Assembly: GCA_036497285.1 (NCBI GenBank)
Contig: DASXJR010000007.1
Location: forward strand, 124,001 to 188,000
Direction of reading: 5' to 3'
Origin: RYN-133 sp036497285
GTDB lineage: Bacteria; Actinomycetota; Actinomycetes; Mycobacteriales; Jatrophihabitantaceae
DNA length: 64,000 nt
Part shown: one piece after another, positions 53,492-61,851 of the stretch
How positions within the stretch are numbered: position 1 is the stretch's first letter
Layout: each line of letters starts with the position of its first letter
The notes under the pieces: generated by a model
What the model was told of the DNA's origin: nothing
The model's input: only the letters and a program-made list of their open reading frames with translations
Database searches by the model: none
Made by a program: the position numbers and the translations under genes

Positions 53492-53908
53492 TCAGCCGGT
53501 GATGAGTCCGAGCTGGCGCAGCAGTCCGACCTCGTCGAGACGCCCCCAGCGTTCGACGATCCGGTCGCCGCTGACTTTGAAGATGTTGATTCCGGCCAGG
53601 GTGATCGACTTTCCGGTCGCCGGCACGCCCATGAGCGGAACACCTGTGTGCGTGCCGCTGGCGGTGAAGCGTTCGACAACGATGTCGCCTTCACCGATCA
53701 GCTGCTCGACGTCGCTGCGCCAGTCCGGCAGTGCCTGCCGGAACGATGCCGCGGCCAGACGCATCCCCTCCGGCCCGTCCGGCGCGCCGGGAAATGGCGC
53801 GTCGTGGTTGACGAACTTCGGATCGAGGTACCGGTCCACGGCATCGAGGTTTGCCTTGGTGAACAACTCCTGGATGAACGTGTCGACGAGTTGCTTGTTG
53901 TTGGTCAT
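53492..53908 (-). CDS. SnoaL-like polyketide-cyclase-family (ester cyclase) protein
   Basis: The protein has 138 residues from ATG 53908. The SnoaL/NTF2-like cone fold is indicated by FIQELFTKANLDAVDRYLDPKFVNHD, DWRSDVEQLIGEGDIVVERFTASGTHTG and INIFKVSGDRIVERWG. Members bind or rearrange small hydrophobic molecules; many are not cyclases. It diverges from a LuxR-type regulator, with a perfect palindrome halfway between the two starts. Confidence 0.88.
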   Translation of the reverse strand: MTNNKQLVDTFIQELFTKANLDAVDRYLDPKFVNHDAPFPGAPDGPEGMRLAAASFRQALPDWRSDVEQLIGEGDIVVERFTASGTHTGVPLMGVPATGKSITLAGINIFKVSGDRIVERWGRLDEVGLLRQLGLITG

Positions 53909-53942
53909 GCACCGAGCATCGAACCGCCTGGATGACTCCACC

Positions 53943-53960
53943 ATCCCAAGAAGTTGGGAT
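53943..53960. promoter_or_regulatory. 18-bp palindrome in the SnoaL/LuxR divergent region
   Basis: ATCCCAAGAAGTTGGGAT has perfect 7-bp arms around GAAG. It is centred between the two divergent starts, about 35 bp from each. It is the likely binding site of the neighbouring LuxR-type regulator and would allow control of both genes. Confidence 0.62.
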
Positions 53961-53995
53961 TCGGCGAATCACGTCGATCGGCTGATACTGGGAGT

Positions 53996-55051
53996 GTGGC
54001 GTGCAGCCCACCTGCTCTAAGAGCACTGCAGGATCTCATCCGGCATTGCCATGGCGGCATGGACGCCCCCGACCTGCAGCGCAGGTTGCTCCGCTCGGTG
54101 CGACGGCTGGTGCCCGCCGACGCCGCGTTCTTCGCCACCGCCGACCCGCAGAGCTTGTTATTCACCGGCGGGTTTGCCGAGGAGCCCCTGGCCAGCGCGA
54201 CCCCGATGTTTCTGGACAACGAATTCGGCACCGAGGATGTCAACAAGTTCAGCGCGCTGGTCACCTCGTCGAGTCATGTCGCCTCATTGGATTCCGTCAC
54301 CTCCGGAGACCGCTTGGCGAGCCGGCGCTACCGCGAGATCATGCGGCCGCTTGGGCTTGGCGACGAACTGCGCGTCGCACTGCTCACCGGTACGCAGTGC
54401 TGGGGGTATCTGTGCCTGCATCGGATGGATCATTTCAGCGGGTTCACCGAGTCGGAACTGATGCTCGTCGCCAGCGCAGCCCCGCATCTGGGCCATGCGC
54501 TTCGTCAAGCCCTGCTCCTGCACGGCGCGGACACGGCCGGACCAGGACACGAACCGGGCGTGGTCGTGCTCGCCGACGACTTGAGCCTCGTGGCAGTGAC
54601 CGCTCAGGCGTCGGAGTACCTCGCGCAGATGCAGCCGGCGGGCAGCCTCCCGCTGCCGGTGTGCATCTACGCCGCCGCGGCGGCACTGCGCGCGATCGAA
54701 GATGGAACCGCGCCCGCCGGGTCCATGCCGATCACACGTGTGCACACGCGCAGCGGACAATGGCTGTCCGTTCACGCGTCCCGCCTCAGCGGGCCGTCCG
54801 GCGAGCTGGGCATCACCGTTGTGATCGAGCAAGCCAACGCAACCAGCACCCTGCCGCTGCGGCTCTCGGCGCACGGCCTGAGTCCCCGCGAGTGCGACGT
54901 GGCCACCTTGGTGTTACGCGGAACGTCGACGACCGTCATCTCTGCCACGCTGCACATTTCAGAGCACACCGTTCAGGATCACCTCAAGGCGGTGTTCGAC
55001 AAGATCGGCGTCCGTAGCCGCCGCGAACTGATCGCCACGATGCTCACCTAA
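53996..55051 (+). CDS. LuxR-type transcriptional regulator with GAF-like sensor
   Basis: The protein has 351 residues if started at GTG 53996. A TTG at 53954 would lie inside the palindrome and is less likely. The first 180 residues look like a GAF-type ligand domain (ALLTGTQCWGYLCLHRMDHFSGFTESELMLVASAAPHL). Residues about 180-280 are a second alpha/beta region. The C-terminal LuxR helix-turn-helix is clear (LSPRECDVATLVLRGTSTTV, then ISEHTVQDHLKAVFDKIGVRSR). No receiver domain is present, so it probably senses a ligand directly. The SnoaL gene is the likely target. Confidence 0.87.
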   Translation: MACSPPALRALQDLIRHCHGGMDAPDLQRRLLRSVRRLVPADAAFFATADPQSLLFTGGFAEEPLASATPMFLDNEFGTEDVNKFSALVTSSSHVASLDSVTSGDRLASRRYREIMRPLGLGDELRVALLTGTQCWGYLCLHRMDHFSGFTESELMLVASAAPHLGHALRQALLLHGADTAGPGHEPGVVVLADDLSLVAVTAQASEYLAQMQPAGSLPLPVCIYAAAAALRAIEDGTAPAGSMPITRVHTRSGQWLSVHASRLSGPSGELGITVVIEQANATSTLPLRLSAHGLSPRECDVATLVLRGTSTTVISATLHISEHTVQDHLKAVFDKIGVRSRRELIATMLT

Positions 55052-55205
55052 CCACCGGTCGTCCAGTGCCATCGTCCGGTTACGACAACGAGTCGCCGAG
55101 GCGGTGCGTAATCAACCTACGCAGAATCGGCAACCGCGCGATCAGACGATCACCACATCAGCAATGCGGTGTCGACGCTCCTACTTGTGATGCCCAGCCC
55201 ACAGC

Positions 55206-55610
55206 TCAGATCTCGACGACCTCGATCAACTCATCGAGGCCGGCGAAGTCGGCCCGGTTACGGGTCACGACTGGCAGCGCGTTCGCCAGCGCCACCGCGG
55301 CGATGAGTAGATCAGCGAACCGACGTCGTGTGTTCCGGCCGTGTGCTCGAACGGCGGCGTATACACGGCCGTAGGCGCGAGCGGCCTCAGTGTCGACCGG
55401 CAGTGGGTCGAAGGCCGCCTCGGCGCGCTGCAATCGATCCTGTCGGCGTGCACGTTCGATCTCGTCCGTGGCGGCACTCGGCCCGGCCGCCAACTCAGCC
55501 ATCGTCACGGCCGAGACCGCGACCTGGATCGGAAGCGCATCAGCGGGAATGTGGTCGAGGTCGATGACGACCGATGTGTCCAGCAAAGCGCGCGGGAGCC
55601 TGTCAGGCAC
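55206..55610 (-). CDS. PIN-domain toxin (VapC-like)
   Basis: The protein has 134 residues from GTG 55610. The PIN nuclease acids are visible: Asp11 in ALLDTSVVIDLD, Glu39 in VTMAELAAG, the Asp in ADLLIAAVALA and TRNRADF near the end. VapC toxins cleave tRNA or rRNA. Its start overlaps the end of the antitoxin gene by 8 bp, the classic arrangement that couples toxin to antitoxin synthesis. Confidence 0.92.
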   Translation of the reverse strand: MPDRLPRALLDTSVVIDLDHIPADALPIQVAVSAVTMAELAAGPSAATDEIERARRQDRLQRAEAAFDPLPVDTEAARAYGRVYAAVRAHGRNTRRRFADLLIAAVALANALPVVTRNRADFAGLDELIEVVEI

Positions 55611-55857
55611 GAGGTTCGACCTCTTGGTCGACCTGCTGATCGACGTCGGCGCGGAACCGCTCCCAATCCACCCGCGGAGCGTGCCGGAACACCTCCACCA
55701 ACGTGACCGCATCCACGAAGCGATCCCGACGCAGTGGGCGTAACTCCCCCACCGGCCGGCCGTTACGAGTCACCACGAACGTTTGGCCATCATCAAGCGC
55801 ACGCATGATGCGACCACTGTCGTTGCGCAACTGGCGCTGGCTGATCTGCTCGGTCAC
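55603..55857 (-). CDS. Phd/YefM-type antitoxin (VapB-like partner)
   Basis: The protein has 84 residues from GTG 55857. The Phd/YefM DNA-binding N-terminus is ISQRQLRNDSGRIMRALDDG followed by QTFVVTRNGRPVGELRPL. The acidic C-terminal tail (DVDQQVDQEVE) would bind the toxin. A 17-bp perfect palindrome lies 9 bp upstream of the start, consistent with autoregulation. The frame stays open upstream to 56253, but that extension shows no antitoxin pattern. Confidence 0.9.
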   Translation of the reverse strand: MTEQISQRQLRNDSGRIMRALDDGQTFVVTRNGRPVGELRPLRRDRFVDAVTLVEVFRHAPRVDWERFRADVDQQVDQEVEPRA

Positions 55858-55866
55858 CAACCAATC

Positions 55867-55883
55867 GTAGCACCGGGTGCTAC
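55867..55883. promoter_or_regulatory. Palindromic operator of the toxin-antitoxin operon
   Basis: GTAGCACCGGGTGCTAC has perfect 8-bp arms around one central base. It lies 9 bp upstream of the antitoxin start, where the antitoxin or toxin-antitoxin complex would bind to repress the operon. Confidence 0.65.
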
Positions 55884-56562
55884 AGGTCTCCTGAACCGAG
55901 CAACCACTGCCGTTCGGTCCTGTCCGCGGTCGTTCGCCGCCGTGCGCGGACGTCCGCCGCCCCAAGGAGTCCAGGCCGTCGGACGCAACCCGCACCGCAG
56001 CCTGCCGCGACCCCAGGGCGGCCTCCAGGACACGACGGAATTGCACCGGGTAGCCATTGCGCCAGTTGCTCTCGCGTTCGACGCCGGCGGCCCCGACAGG
56101 ATCGATTCCGCGCAGGGCGTCTGCCACAACCGCCCGGCCAAGAGCCGAACTGCTTCGCCGTCCACTGGCATCGGCCGGGACCACCACGCCAACCTCGTCG
56201 CCGGGCACCGTCGCCTCCGATCGGCCGTCCACATCCACGGCTGGGAGCAACACCAGGGCCGCTGCACGCCGGGGAGCGCCACGAACGCATAGACCGAACT
56301 TGGCAGTGACGCCGCCTCGCGCCGCCGGCGTCGATCAGGAGGTTAGAGAAGCTGACTCATCCGGTAGTAGATCGCGTTGGACCGCAGCCCCCTGCAAGAG
56401 GCAGGGAGCGTCGTGTCCTGTCGATCGGTTCGACCCAGTCACAGCGCGTGGCTGCGTAGTTGTCGCCCGTTGCGCAGCGGCTGTCCATGTGCGCGATCGC
56501 TGTCGCAGTGCATGATCGGGGTAGGTACGTCATTGCGGCACCGCTACTGAGGAGGCATCGTC
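55884..56562. other. 680-bp stretch without a convincing gene
   Basis: Several frames are open because of the high GC content. The best is on the minus strand from 56253, in frame with the antitoxin, with GC-rich third positions and a protein-like composition (DGRSEATVPGDEVGVVVPADA). It has no recognisable motif and no ribosome-binding site, and may be the remnant of a lost gene. Positions 56290-56560 show nothing apart from the GAGGAGG ribosome-binding site of the next gene. Confidence 0.4.
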
Positions 56563-57432
56563 ATGGAACGTCGCAGGCTCGGTCGGCTCGGGCACGACAG
56601 CTCCGTCCTCATCTACGGCGCCGCGGCGCTGTCCGAGGTCGACCAGGACACGGCCGACCGGTCGGTGCAGCAGGCCCTGGACGCCGGGATCAATCACTTC
56701 GATGTCGCAGCCAGCTATGGCGACGCGGAACTGCGCCTAGGCCCATGGATGAGCCGGATCCGCGATCAGATCTTCCTCGCCACCAAGGTCGAGGAACGGC
56801 CGGCCGACCGTGCTTGGGCGTCCATCAACCGCTCCCTCGAGCGGCTGCAGGTCGACCGGGTCGACCTGCTCCAGATCCATGCAGTCGGTGACGTCGACAC
56901 GCTCAACGTAGTCACCGGCAACGGCGGAGCGCTCGAGTCGGCGGTGCGCGCGCTCGACGAGGGCATGGTCGGCGCGCTCGGCATCACCGGACACGGCCGC
57001 ACGGCCGCCGAGACCCACCTCGAAGCGTTGCGCCGCTATCCGTTTGCGACCGTCCTGACTCCGTTGAACCCGGTGCTGTGGCGCGAGGACGAGTTCCGCG
57101 ACGCCTACGACGCGCTTGTCGCAGAGGTGCGCGCCCAGGACGTCGGGTTGATGACCATCAAGACGGTGGCCCGACGCAACTGGCCCCAACCGGACGAGGA
57201 CCACCGCTACGCGACCTGGTACGAACCGCTCGACCAGGCCGAACGAATTCGTGCGGCGGTGTCCTGGGTGCTCGCCCACGACGAGATCACCGGCCTGGCG
57301 ACCGCAGGGGACGTCCGCCTGCTGGGAATGATCGTCGAGGCTGAACAGAACCGGCTCGATCCCGCCACGGCGGAGGAGGCGCTGCGCGACGATCCCGAGT
57401 ATTCGTCGCCGTTCCTGGCGATGCCCATCTGA
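56563..57432 (+). CDS. Aldo/keto reductase
   Basis: The protein has 289 residues, with ATG behind GAGGAGG. TIM-barrel AKR patterns: GINHFDVAASYGDAELRLG with the catalytic Asp and Tyr, LATKVEERPADRAW with the Lys, and LERLQVDRVDLLQIHAVG with the His. The C-terminal part is typical of the PdxI/YakC-like group and lacks an iron-sulfur cluster. It reduces carbonyls with NADPH. It converges on the lar operon; a functional link is not shown. Confidence 0.9.
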   Translation: MERRRLGRLGHDSSVLIYGAAALSEVDQDTADRSVQQALDAGINHFDVAASYGDAELRLGPWMSRIRDQIFLATKVEERPADRAWASINRSLERLQVDRVDLLQIHAVGDVDTLNVVTGNGGALESAVRALDEGMVGALGITGHGRTAAETHLEALRRYPFATVLTPLNPVLWREDEFRDAYDALVAEVRAQDVGLMTIKTVARRNWPQPDEDHRYATWYEPLDQAERIRAAVSWVLAHDEITGLATAGDVRLLGMIVEAEQNRLDPATAEEALRDDPEYSSPFLAMPI

Positions 57433-57467
57433 GCCGCGTCTCCCTGTGGACGCGCGTCTTCGCCCGA

Positions 57468-58286
57468 TCAGCGGTGCGCGGCCTCCCGGCTCAAGGCGCC
57501 TGAAGAGAAGGCGGCGACGGCGATGTCGCCGGTCATCCCCGCGTCACGCACCGCGGCGACCAGCTCTGCGTCGTCCGCCACGGCGGCCACCAGGTCCGCG
57601 TCGATCTCGACCCGTGCCGCGTCTCCCAGGTCGCGGACGCGCAGGTCGTGCACCGTCATGCCGCGGCTGGCGAGCAGGGTGCGTACGGCGACCTCGGCCC
57701 GGTCGATGCGAGCCAGCCGGAACGGGGTGACCTCGACCCCGTGGCGGATGCGGCTGGCCAGGCACGGGGCGGCCGGCTTGGCCCACGTCGACAACCCCCA
57801 GTGCCGCGAGAGAGCGCGGACCTCGTCCTTGCCGAAGCCGAGGGTTCGCAGCGGAGTGCGCACGCCACGCTCCTCGCCTGCGCGGATCCCTGGCCGGAAC
57901 CGGTCGCGCGCGTCGTCGGCGTTCGTGCCGGTCGCGACCTGCCCGATGCCGTGCTCGCCCGCACACGCGGCGACGACATCGAGCACCTCGGACTTGCAGA
58001 ACCAGCACCGGTCCGTGCCGTTGGCCCGGTAACCCGGCACGTCGGTCTCGTGGGTGTGCGCCAGCACGTGCCGAACCCCGAGCTCACGAGCGAAACCTCT
58101 CGCCGGGACGAGTTCGCCCGCCGGGTAGCTCGCCGACGCCGCAGTCACCGCCAGCACATCGTCAGCACCCAAGGCCCGCGCCGCCGCAGCCAGGACCAAC
58201 GCGGAGTCCACGCCGCCGCTGAACGCGACCGCCACCGGTGCATCGAAGGCAGCCAGCAGGGCGGCGGCGCGCTGCTCGATCGTCAC
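57468..58286 (-). CDS. larE: LarE, ATP-dependent sulfur transferase for nickel-pincer nucleotide synthesis
   Basis: The protein has 272 residues from GTG 58286 behind GAAGGAGG. The PP-loop ATP-binding motif VAFSGGVDSALVL is at the N-terminus, TGTNADDARDRFRPG follows, and the conserved cysteine is in KPAAPCLASRIRHG. In LarE enzymes this cysteine donates sulfur to the cofactor precursor. An additional CxxC (DRCWFCKSEV) is present, which could suggest an iron-sulfur-dependent rather than sacrificial variant. That is a guess. It overlaps larC by 4 bp and is the last gene of the operon. Confidence 0.92.
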   Translation of the reverse strand: MTIEQRAAALLAAFDAPVAVAFSGGVDSALVLAAAARALGADDVLAVTAASASYPAGELVPARGFARELGVRHVLAHTHETDVPGYRANGTDRCWFCKSEVLDVVAACAGEHGIGQVATGTNADDARDRFRPGIRAGEERGVRTPLRTLGFGKDEVRALSRHWGLSTWAKPAAPCLASRIRHGVEVTPFRLARIDRAEVAVRTLLASRGMTVHDLRVRDLGDAARVEIDADLVAAVADDAELVAAVRDAGMTGDIAVAAFSSGALSREAAHR

Positions 58287-59461
58287 GGTGGTACCTCCTT
58301 CATCGTGCGGTGCGCGACCTCCCGGATCGGGATACCCAGCGCGTCGGCCGCTCTGACGACGTCGTCGTGCTCGGGCTTCGCGCCGAACGGTCCGACCTTG
58401 ACCCGGACCGCGTGCCCGTCGACGTGCACCGTGATCATGCTTCGAATCGCGGCATGCCGCGTCACCGGGTAGCTCCGAACGCCGAGGCTGCCCGTCTCGG
58501 CCACGACGAGCAGCCGCAGCCGGGCAGCGTCGGCCGGACGCGTCAGTACATGCACCACCTGCCCGGGACGAGACTTCTTCATCACGGCGGGCATCACCCA
58601 CGCGTCGAGCGCACCGGCGGCGAGCGCCCGCTCGAGCAGGTGGCCGACGATCTCGCCGGACACGTCGTCGACGGTGGTCGCAAGCTCCACCAGCGCTTCC
58701 GCGAACAATGGCTCGGCGGTGTCCCCGGAGTCATCGGTGTCGGACCCGACCGGACGGCCCAGACGGACCGCAACGACGTTGGGCCGGTCAGCGAGACGCC
58801 GTGCGCCTGCGCCGTAGCCGGTGCGCTCGAGGCGCATGGCCGGCGCCGGATCCCAGCGGGCGCGCAGCCCGGCAAGCAGAGCAGCACCGGTCGGGGTCAC
58901 CGTCTCGCCCGGCAGGTCGGACCCGACCGTCTGCGCGCCGGCAAGCAGCGCGGCAGTGGCGGGTGCCGGGACTGGGAGGACGCCGTGCCGGGTCGTCACC
59001 GTGCCGCGGCCCATCGGCAACGGCGAAGCAACGAAGATCTCGTGCACGTCGAGGTGGTGCAGTGCGGCGCACACGCCGGCGACGTCGATCAGCGTGTCGT
59101 GACCGCCGAGCTCATGCAGATGCACCGTGGCCACGTCGGTGCCGTGAAGTGCGGCCTCGGTCTCTGCGAGGGCGGTGAGAACGGCGACGGCGGCATCGGC
59201 GACCGGCTGTGGGGTGGCCCGACCGGCGAGCGCTATCAGCTCGCCCGCCGGCCGCTCGCTAGCCGTGTCGGTGACGTCCACCTGCAAGCGGCTGGCCCGC
59301 AGCCCATGGTCGATCAGGGCGTCGGCCCGCAGTGTCCAGCCGGTCAGCCCGGTGTCGACGATCGAGGCCCGCACCGCATCGAGGGACGCGCCGGCATCGA
59401 GGAGGGCGGCGAGAAACATGTCTCCGGCGAGCCCGGTGAACGGGTCGACGACCGCGATCAC
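58283..59461 (-). CDS. larC: LarC, nickel insertion enzyme (CTP-dependent cyclometallase)
   Basis: The protein has 392 residues from GTG 59461. Family patterns: DPFTGLAGDMFLAALLDAG at the N-terminus, VHLHELGGHDTLIDVAGVC, a SPLPMGRGTVTTRHGVLPVP block, ERTGYGAGARRL and the C-terminal MMKK-like MPAVMKKSRPGQ. LarC inserts nickel into the pincer cofactor. In some lactobacilli larC is split in two and read by frameshifting; here it is one uninterrupted frame. Four-base overlaps join it to larB and larE. Confidence 0.94.
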   Translation of the reverse strand: MIAVVDPFTGLAGDMFLAALLDAGASLDAVRASIVDTGLTGWTLRADALIDHGLRASRLQVDVTDTASERPAGELIALAGRATPQPVADAAVAVLTALAETEAALHGTDVATVHLHELGGHDTLIDVAGVCAALHHLDVHEIFVASPLPMGRGTVTTRHGVLPVPAPATAALLAGAQTVGSDLPGETVTPTGAALLAGLRARWDPAPAMRLERTGYGAGARRLADRPNVVAVRLGRPVGSDTDDSGDTAEPLFAEALVELATTVDDVSGEIVGHLLERALAAGALDAWVMPAVMKKSRPGQVVHVLTRPADAARLRLLVVAETGSLGVRSYPVTRHAAIRSMITVHVDGHAVRVKVGPFGAKPEHDDVVRAADALGIPIREVAHRTMKEVPP

Positions 59462-60132
59462 CGGCTGATCGCGAGCGCTAGTCGATGTGCCGCCATGGCC
59501 GCGCCGAATCCCGAGTCGATGTTCACGACCGTCAGCCCGGCAGCGCAACTGGAAAGCATGGCAAGTAGCGCCGTCACACCTTCCAAGGCGGCGCCGTAAC
59601 CGGTCGAGGTGGGAACTGCGATGACCGGAACCCCGACCAGGCCTCCGACCGCGCTTGCGAGGGCGCCCTCCATGCCCGCTACCACGACGACCATGTCGGC
59701 CGCCCGGAGCCGGTCCATTCGATCGAGCAGCCGGTGCAGCCCTGCCACGCCGACGTCCTCGACGGTGTCGACCCGCAGCCCGATCGCTCGGGCCACGGCA
59801 CCGGCCTCCGCGGCCACCGGCCGGTCGGCGGTGCCGGCTGTGACAACAACCAGGTCGACGTTCGTCGTCGCAGCCGGCCGCCAGACCAGCAGCCGCGCGT
59901 CCTCGTCGTACTCGCCGCCCGGCACGGACGCGAGCACGTCGGTCGCCTTTGCGCCGTCCACCCGCGTGACCAGAACTGGACCGGTATTGCGCTCGAGCAA
60001 CACCCGAACGGCTGCCTCTATCTGCGCAGCTGTCTTGCCCGTTCCGTAGATGACCTCCGGCAGTCCCTGCCGGCGCTCACGGTCAATGTCCAGCTGAGCG
60101 AAGCCCAGGTCCACCGACGACTCACCCATCAC
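59458..60132 (-). CDS. larB: LarB, carboxylase/hydrolase of nicotinic acid adenine dinucleotide
   Basis: The protein has 224 residues; GTG 60132 and ATG 60129 are adjacent possible starts. LarB patterns: RQGLPEVIYGTGKTAAQI and a PurE-like C-terminal domain with VVTAGTADRPVAAEA, VEDVGVAGLHRLL, VVVAGMEGALASAVGGLV and PTSTGYGAALEGVTALLAML. LarB carboxylates the pyridinium ring of NaAD at the first step of the nickel-pincer cofactor. First gene of the operon. No larA racemase is in the window. Confidence 0.94.
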   Translation of the reverse strand: MMGESSVDLGFAQLDIDRERRQGLPEVIYGTGKTAAQIEAAVRVLLERNTGPVLVTRVDGAKATDVLASVPGGEYDEDARLLVWRPAATTNVDLVVVTAGTADRPVAAEAGAVARAIGLRVDTVEDVGVAGLHRLLDRMDRLRAADMVVVVAGMEGALASAVGGLVGVPVIAVPTSTGYGAALEGVTALLAMLSSCAAGLTVVNIDSGFGAAMAAHRLALAISR

Positions 60133-60240
60133 TCGAAACTAGCGTTCGGAGATCTGCTTGGCCGAACGGCGTCTCGGTGCATGCGCACCAAGCCTGGACG
60201 CGGTCCCCGGTCCCGGGCGTCGGCATCTCGGATTCGGCGC

Positions 60241-60366
60241 TCACCGAGTTCCTCGCTGTATTCGAAGCACCTGCTCGCCACCGCGTTGTCGCACGACCTC
60301 AGGACTGCCGCAAACGACGAGTTGATCCCTCGCCCGCGATGACCCGACACAGAGGCGCCAAAACAA
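60241..60366 (-). pseudogene. Remnant of a UvrD-like helicase C-terminus
   Basis: The minus strand reads RLCVGSSRARDQLVVCGSPE and then a VVRQRGGEQVLR segment before a TGA at 60241. This matches the end of the NERD-helicase at 9118-10767 (RLYVGLSRARDQLVVCGNPD, VVRELGGEQVLR). Nothing upstream of about 60366 continues the helicase. It is a short, decayed copy of a paralogous gene. The rest of the 60133-60644 gap holds no gene that I can see; 60430-60590 is unusually AT-rich. Confidence 0.72.
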
Positions 60367-60644
60367 TGTAGGGGTCGAGCCAATACACGTTCCCTGTCGT
60401 CCGCTGGAGGTCGCAGAGGTTTGCTTTCGTCCATCACTCTGCCAGCGGCCTGTTCGATTGTTTTAGAACGTCCGCTGATTTCTCGGATCTGGAGCTATAT
60501 AAGCGAATTCCCCGCTCTAGTGGATCATGGCAAACGACTGCGAACAACGCCGAATTCGGCAAATAGCTACAAAATCGCTACCAGATGATCAAGCTCCAGC
60601 AGGACGTCACGGCCCCGGGTCAGAGCATCGCTCGGATCGAATGG

Positions 60645-61649
60645 TCACACGCCGACCGGGAAGTCGTCGCGCCGGACGCGGCCTGGTTGCCAAGTGGAGA
60701 GGTGACGCGCCACATCGTAGATGCGCCCGATCGAGGGCTCGCCGAGCACCCGCTCCAGCCTGCCGAGATCGTTGGCGACTTCGCGCCGGGTCACGACGCG
60801 AACGGCGCCATCGCGTGGCTGTTCCTTCACCGTGAAGCCACGATTCGCCCCCATGACTGCGATGACACCACGGACCGCGACGTCGAAGCCGGCGGCCGCG
60901 CTGAGCAGGCGGGCGGCTCGTTGCGCTTCATGACGGCTGTTGCGGACGTAGTGCTGGTTGCTGCCGTTGACCTTGAACGTGTCTCCGCGGACCCAGACAT
61001 TGGACTGCGGGTGGTTCTTCGTGTTGATCGTGAACACTCCGGCCGGTCCGATAACGACGTGGTCGATGTCGCTGCTTCGGTCACCGACCGGTACAGCGTG
61101 CAGCACACGCCATTGTGGGCCGAGACGCGCGAGGTGTCGCGCGACCTCCTCCTCGCCGTCTGCCCCAATTCGCCACGCGCGCTCGTCAGTCTTCGCACCG
61201 ACCAGGCGCGCGACAATGGTGCGCACTGGCGCCGCCGCCCGAAGCTCGAGAGCCTGTTCACGAGCCGCCTGGCCGGGCCGGTTTAGCGCCAGGTCGCGAT
61301 CCGGTAGGGGGGCGGTCGCAGGCTCCGTGGTTTCCGTAGTGACGACAGACTCAATGGGCACCGCCTCGTCGCTGCTAGGAGAGGGCACCTCGGCCGGCGA
61401 CACAAAATCGTCATCGGACGACCCATGCTTGGGGACGTACGCTGCCTTGCGCGCACGCTCCCACATGGAAATTGTCGCGCCGGACACGAGACCCACGTGC
61501 GAAGGCGAAGAGCACACCACCGCGCCGGTCTTCAGGTCGCGAAAGCCGAGGTCAGCGTCACCGCGCTTCACGTAGGCGCGGTCGTGCCCGTATCGGCGCC
61601 ACCGCTGTATGACTACAGGTTCGCAGTCGCCCACGAATTCCGTAGACAC
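60645..61649 (-). CDS. NERD-domain protein (nuclease-related)
   Basis: The protein has 334 residues from GTG 61649 behind GGAGGGAG. The N-terminal 60 residues (WRRYGHDRAYVKRGDADLGF) form the small domain often found before NERD in actinobacteria. An acidic linker follows to residue 125. The NERD domain spans about 157-275 with SSDIDHVVIGPAGVFTINTKNHP. The position before the TKN motif is Asn209 where an acidic residue is usual, so cleavage activity is uncertain. It lies beside a helicase-tail remnant and a truncated TOTE-type helicase. Confidence 0.85.
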   Translation of the reverse strand: MSTEFVGDCEPVVIQRWRRYGHDRAYVKRGDADLGFRDLKTGAVVCSSPSHVGLVSGATISMWERARKAAYVPKHGSSDDDFVSPAEVPSPSSDEAVPIESVVTTETTEPATAPLPDRDLALNRPGQAAREQALELRAAAPVRTIVARLVGAKTDERAWRIGADGEEEVARHLARLGPQWRVLHAVPVGDRSSDIDHVVIGPAGVFTINTKNHPQSNVWVRGDTFKVNGSNQHYVRNSRHEAQRAARLLSAAAGFDVAVRGVIAVMGANRGFTVKEQPRDGAVRVVTRREVANDLGRLERVLGEPSIGRIYDVARHLSTWQPGRVRRDDFPVGV

Positions 61650-61851
61650 GTCCGCTCCCTCCCAGGTGCAGCTGCTATCGCCCGGCGAACGCCGGCACCT
61701 CTAGATCAAGATCGGCTCGACCATACGCAACTTAAGCGAACACTCGGCGCGAAACGCGCTAGTCGCGAAACCCGGGAGGTGGCTCAGCTCGAAGGCGTCT
61801 GAAGCCGCCGCGTACAGGTGCCTATCACACGGCTATAACCAGTCTCGCCGT

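Noticed and set aside
55603..56253. 216-residue extended antitoxin
   Set aside because: Phd/YefM antitoxins begin at the ISQRQLRN segment. The extension crosses the palindromic operator and has no ribosome-binding site.
56360..56450. Possible tRNA (GGTTCGACCC-like T-arm)
   Set aside because: A small GTCGA...TCGAC stem and a TTCGACCC string are present, but no acceptor, D or anticodon stems can be paired around them.
60129..60437. 102-residue minus-strand ORF upstream of larB
   Set aside because: Its frame differs from the one that preserves the helicase tail, and its composition is that of a shadow frame.
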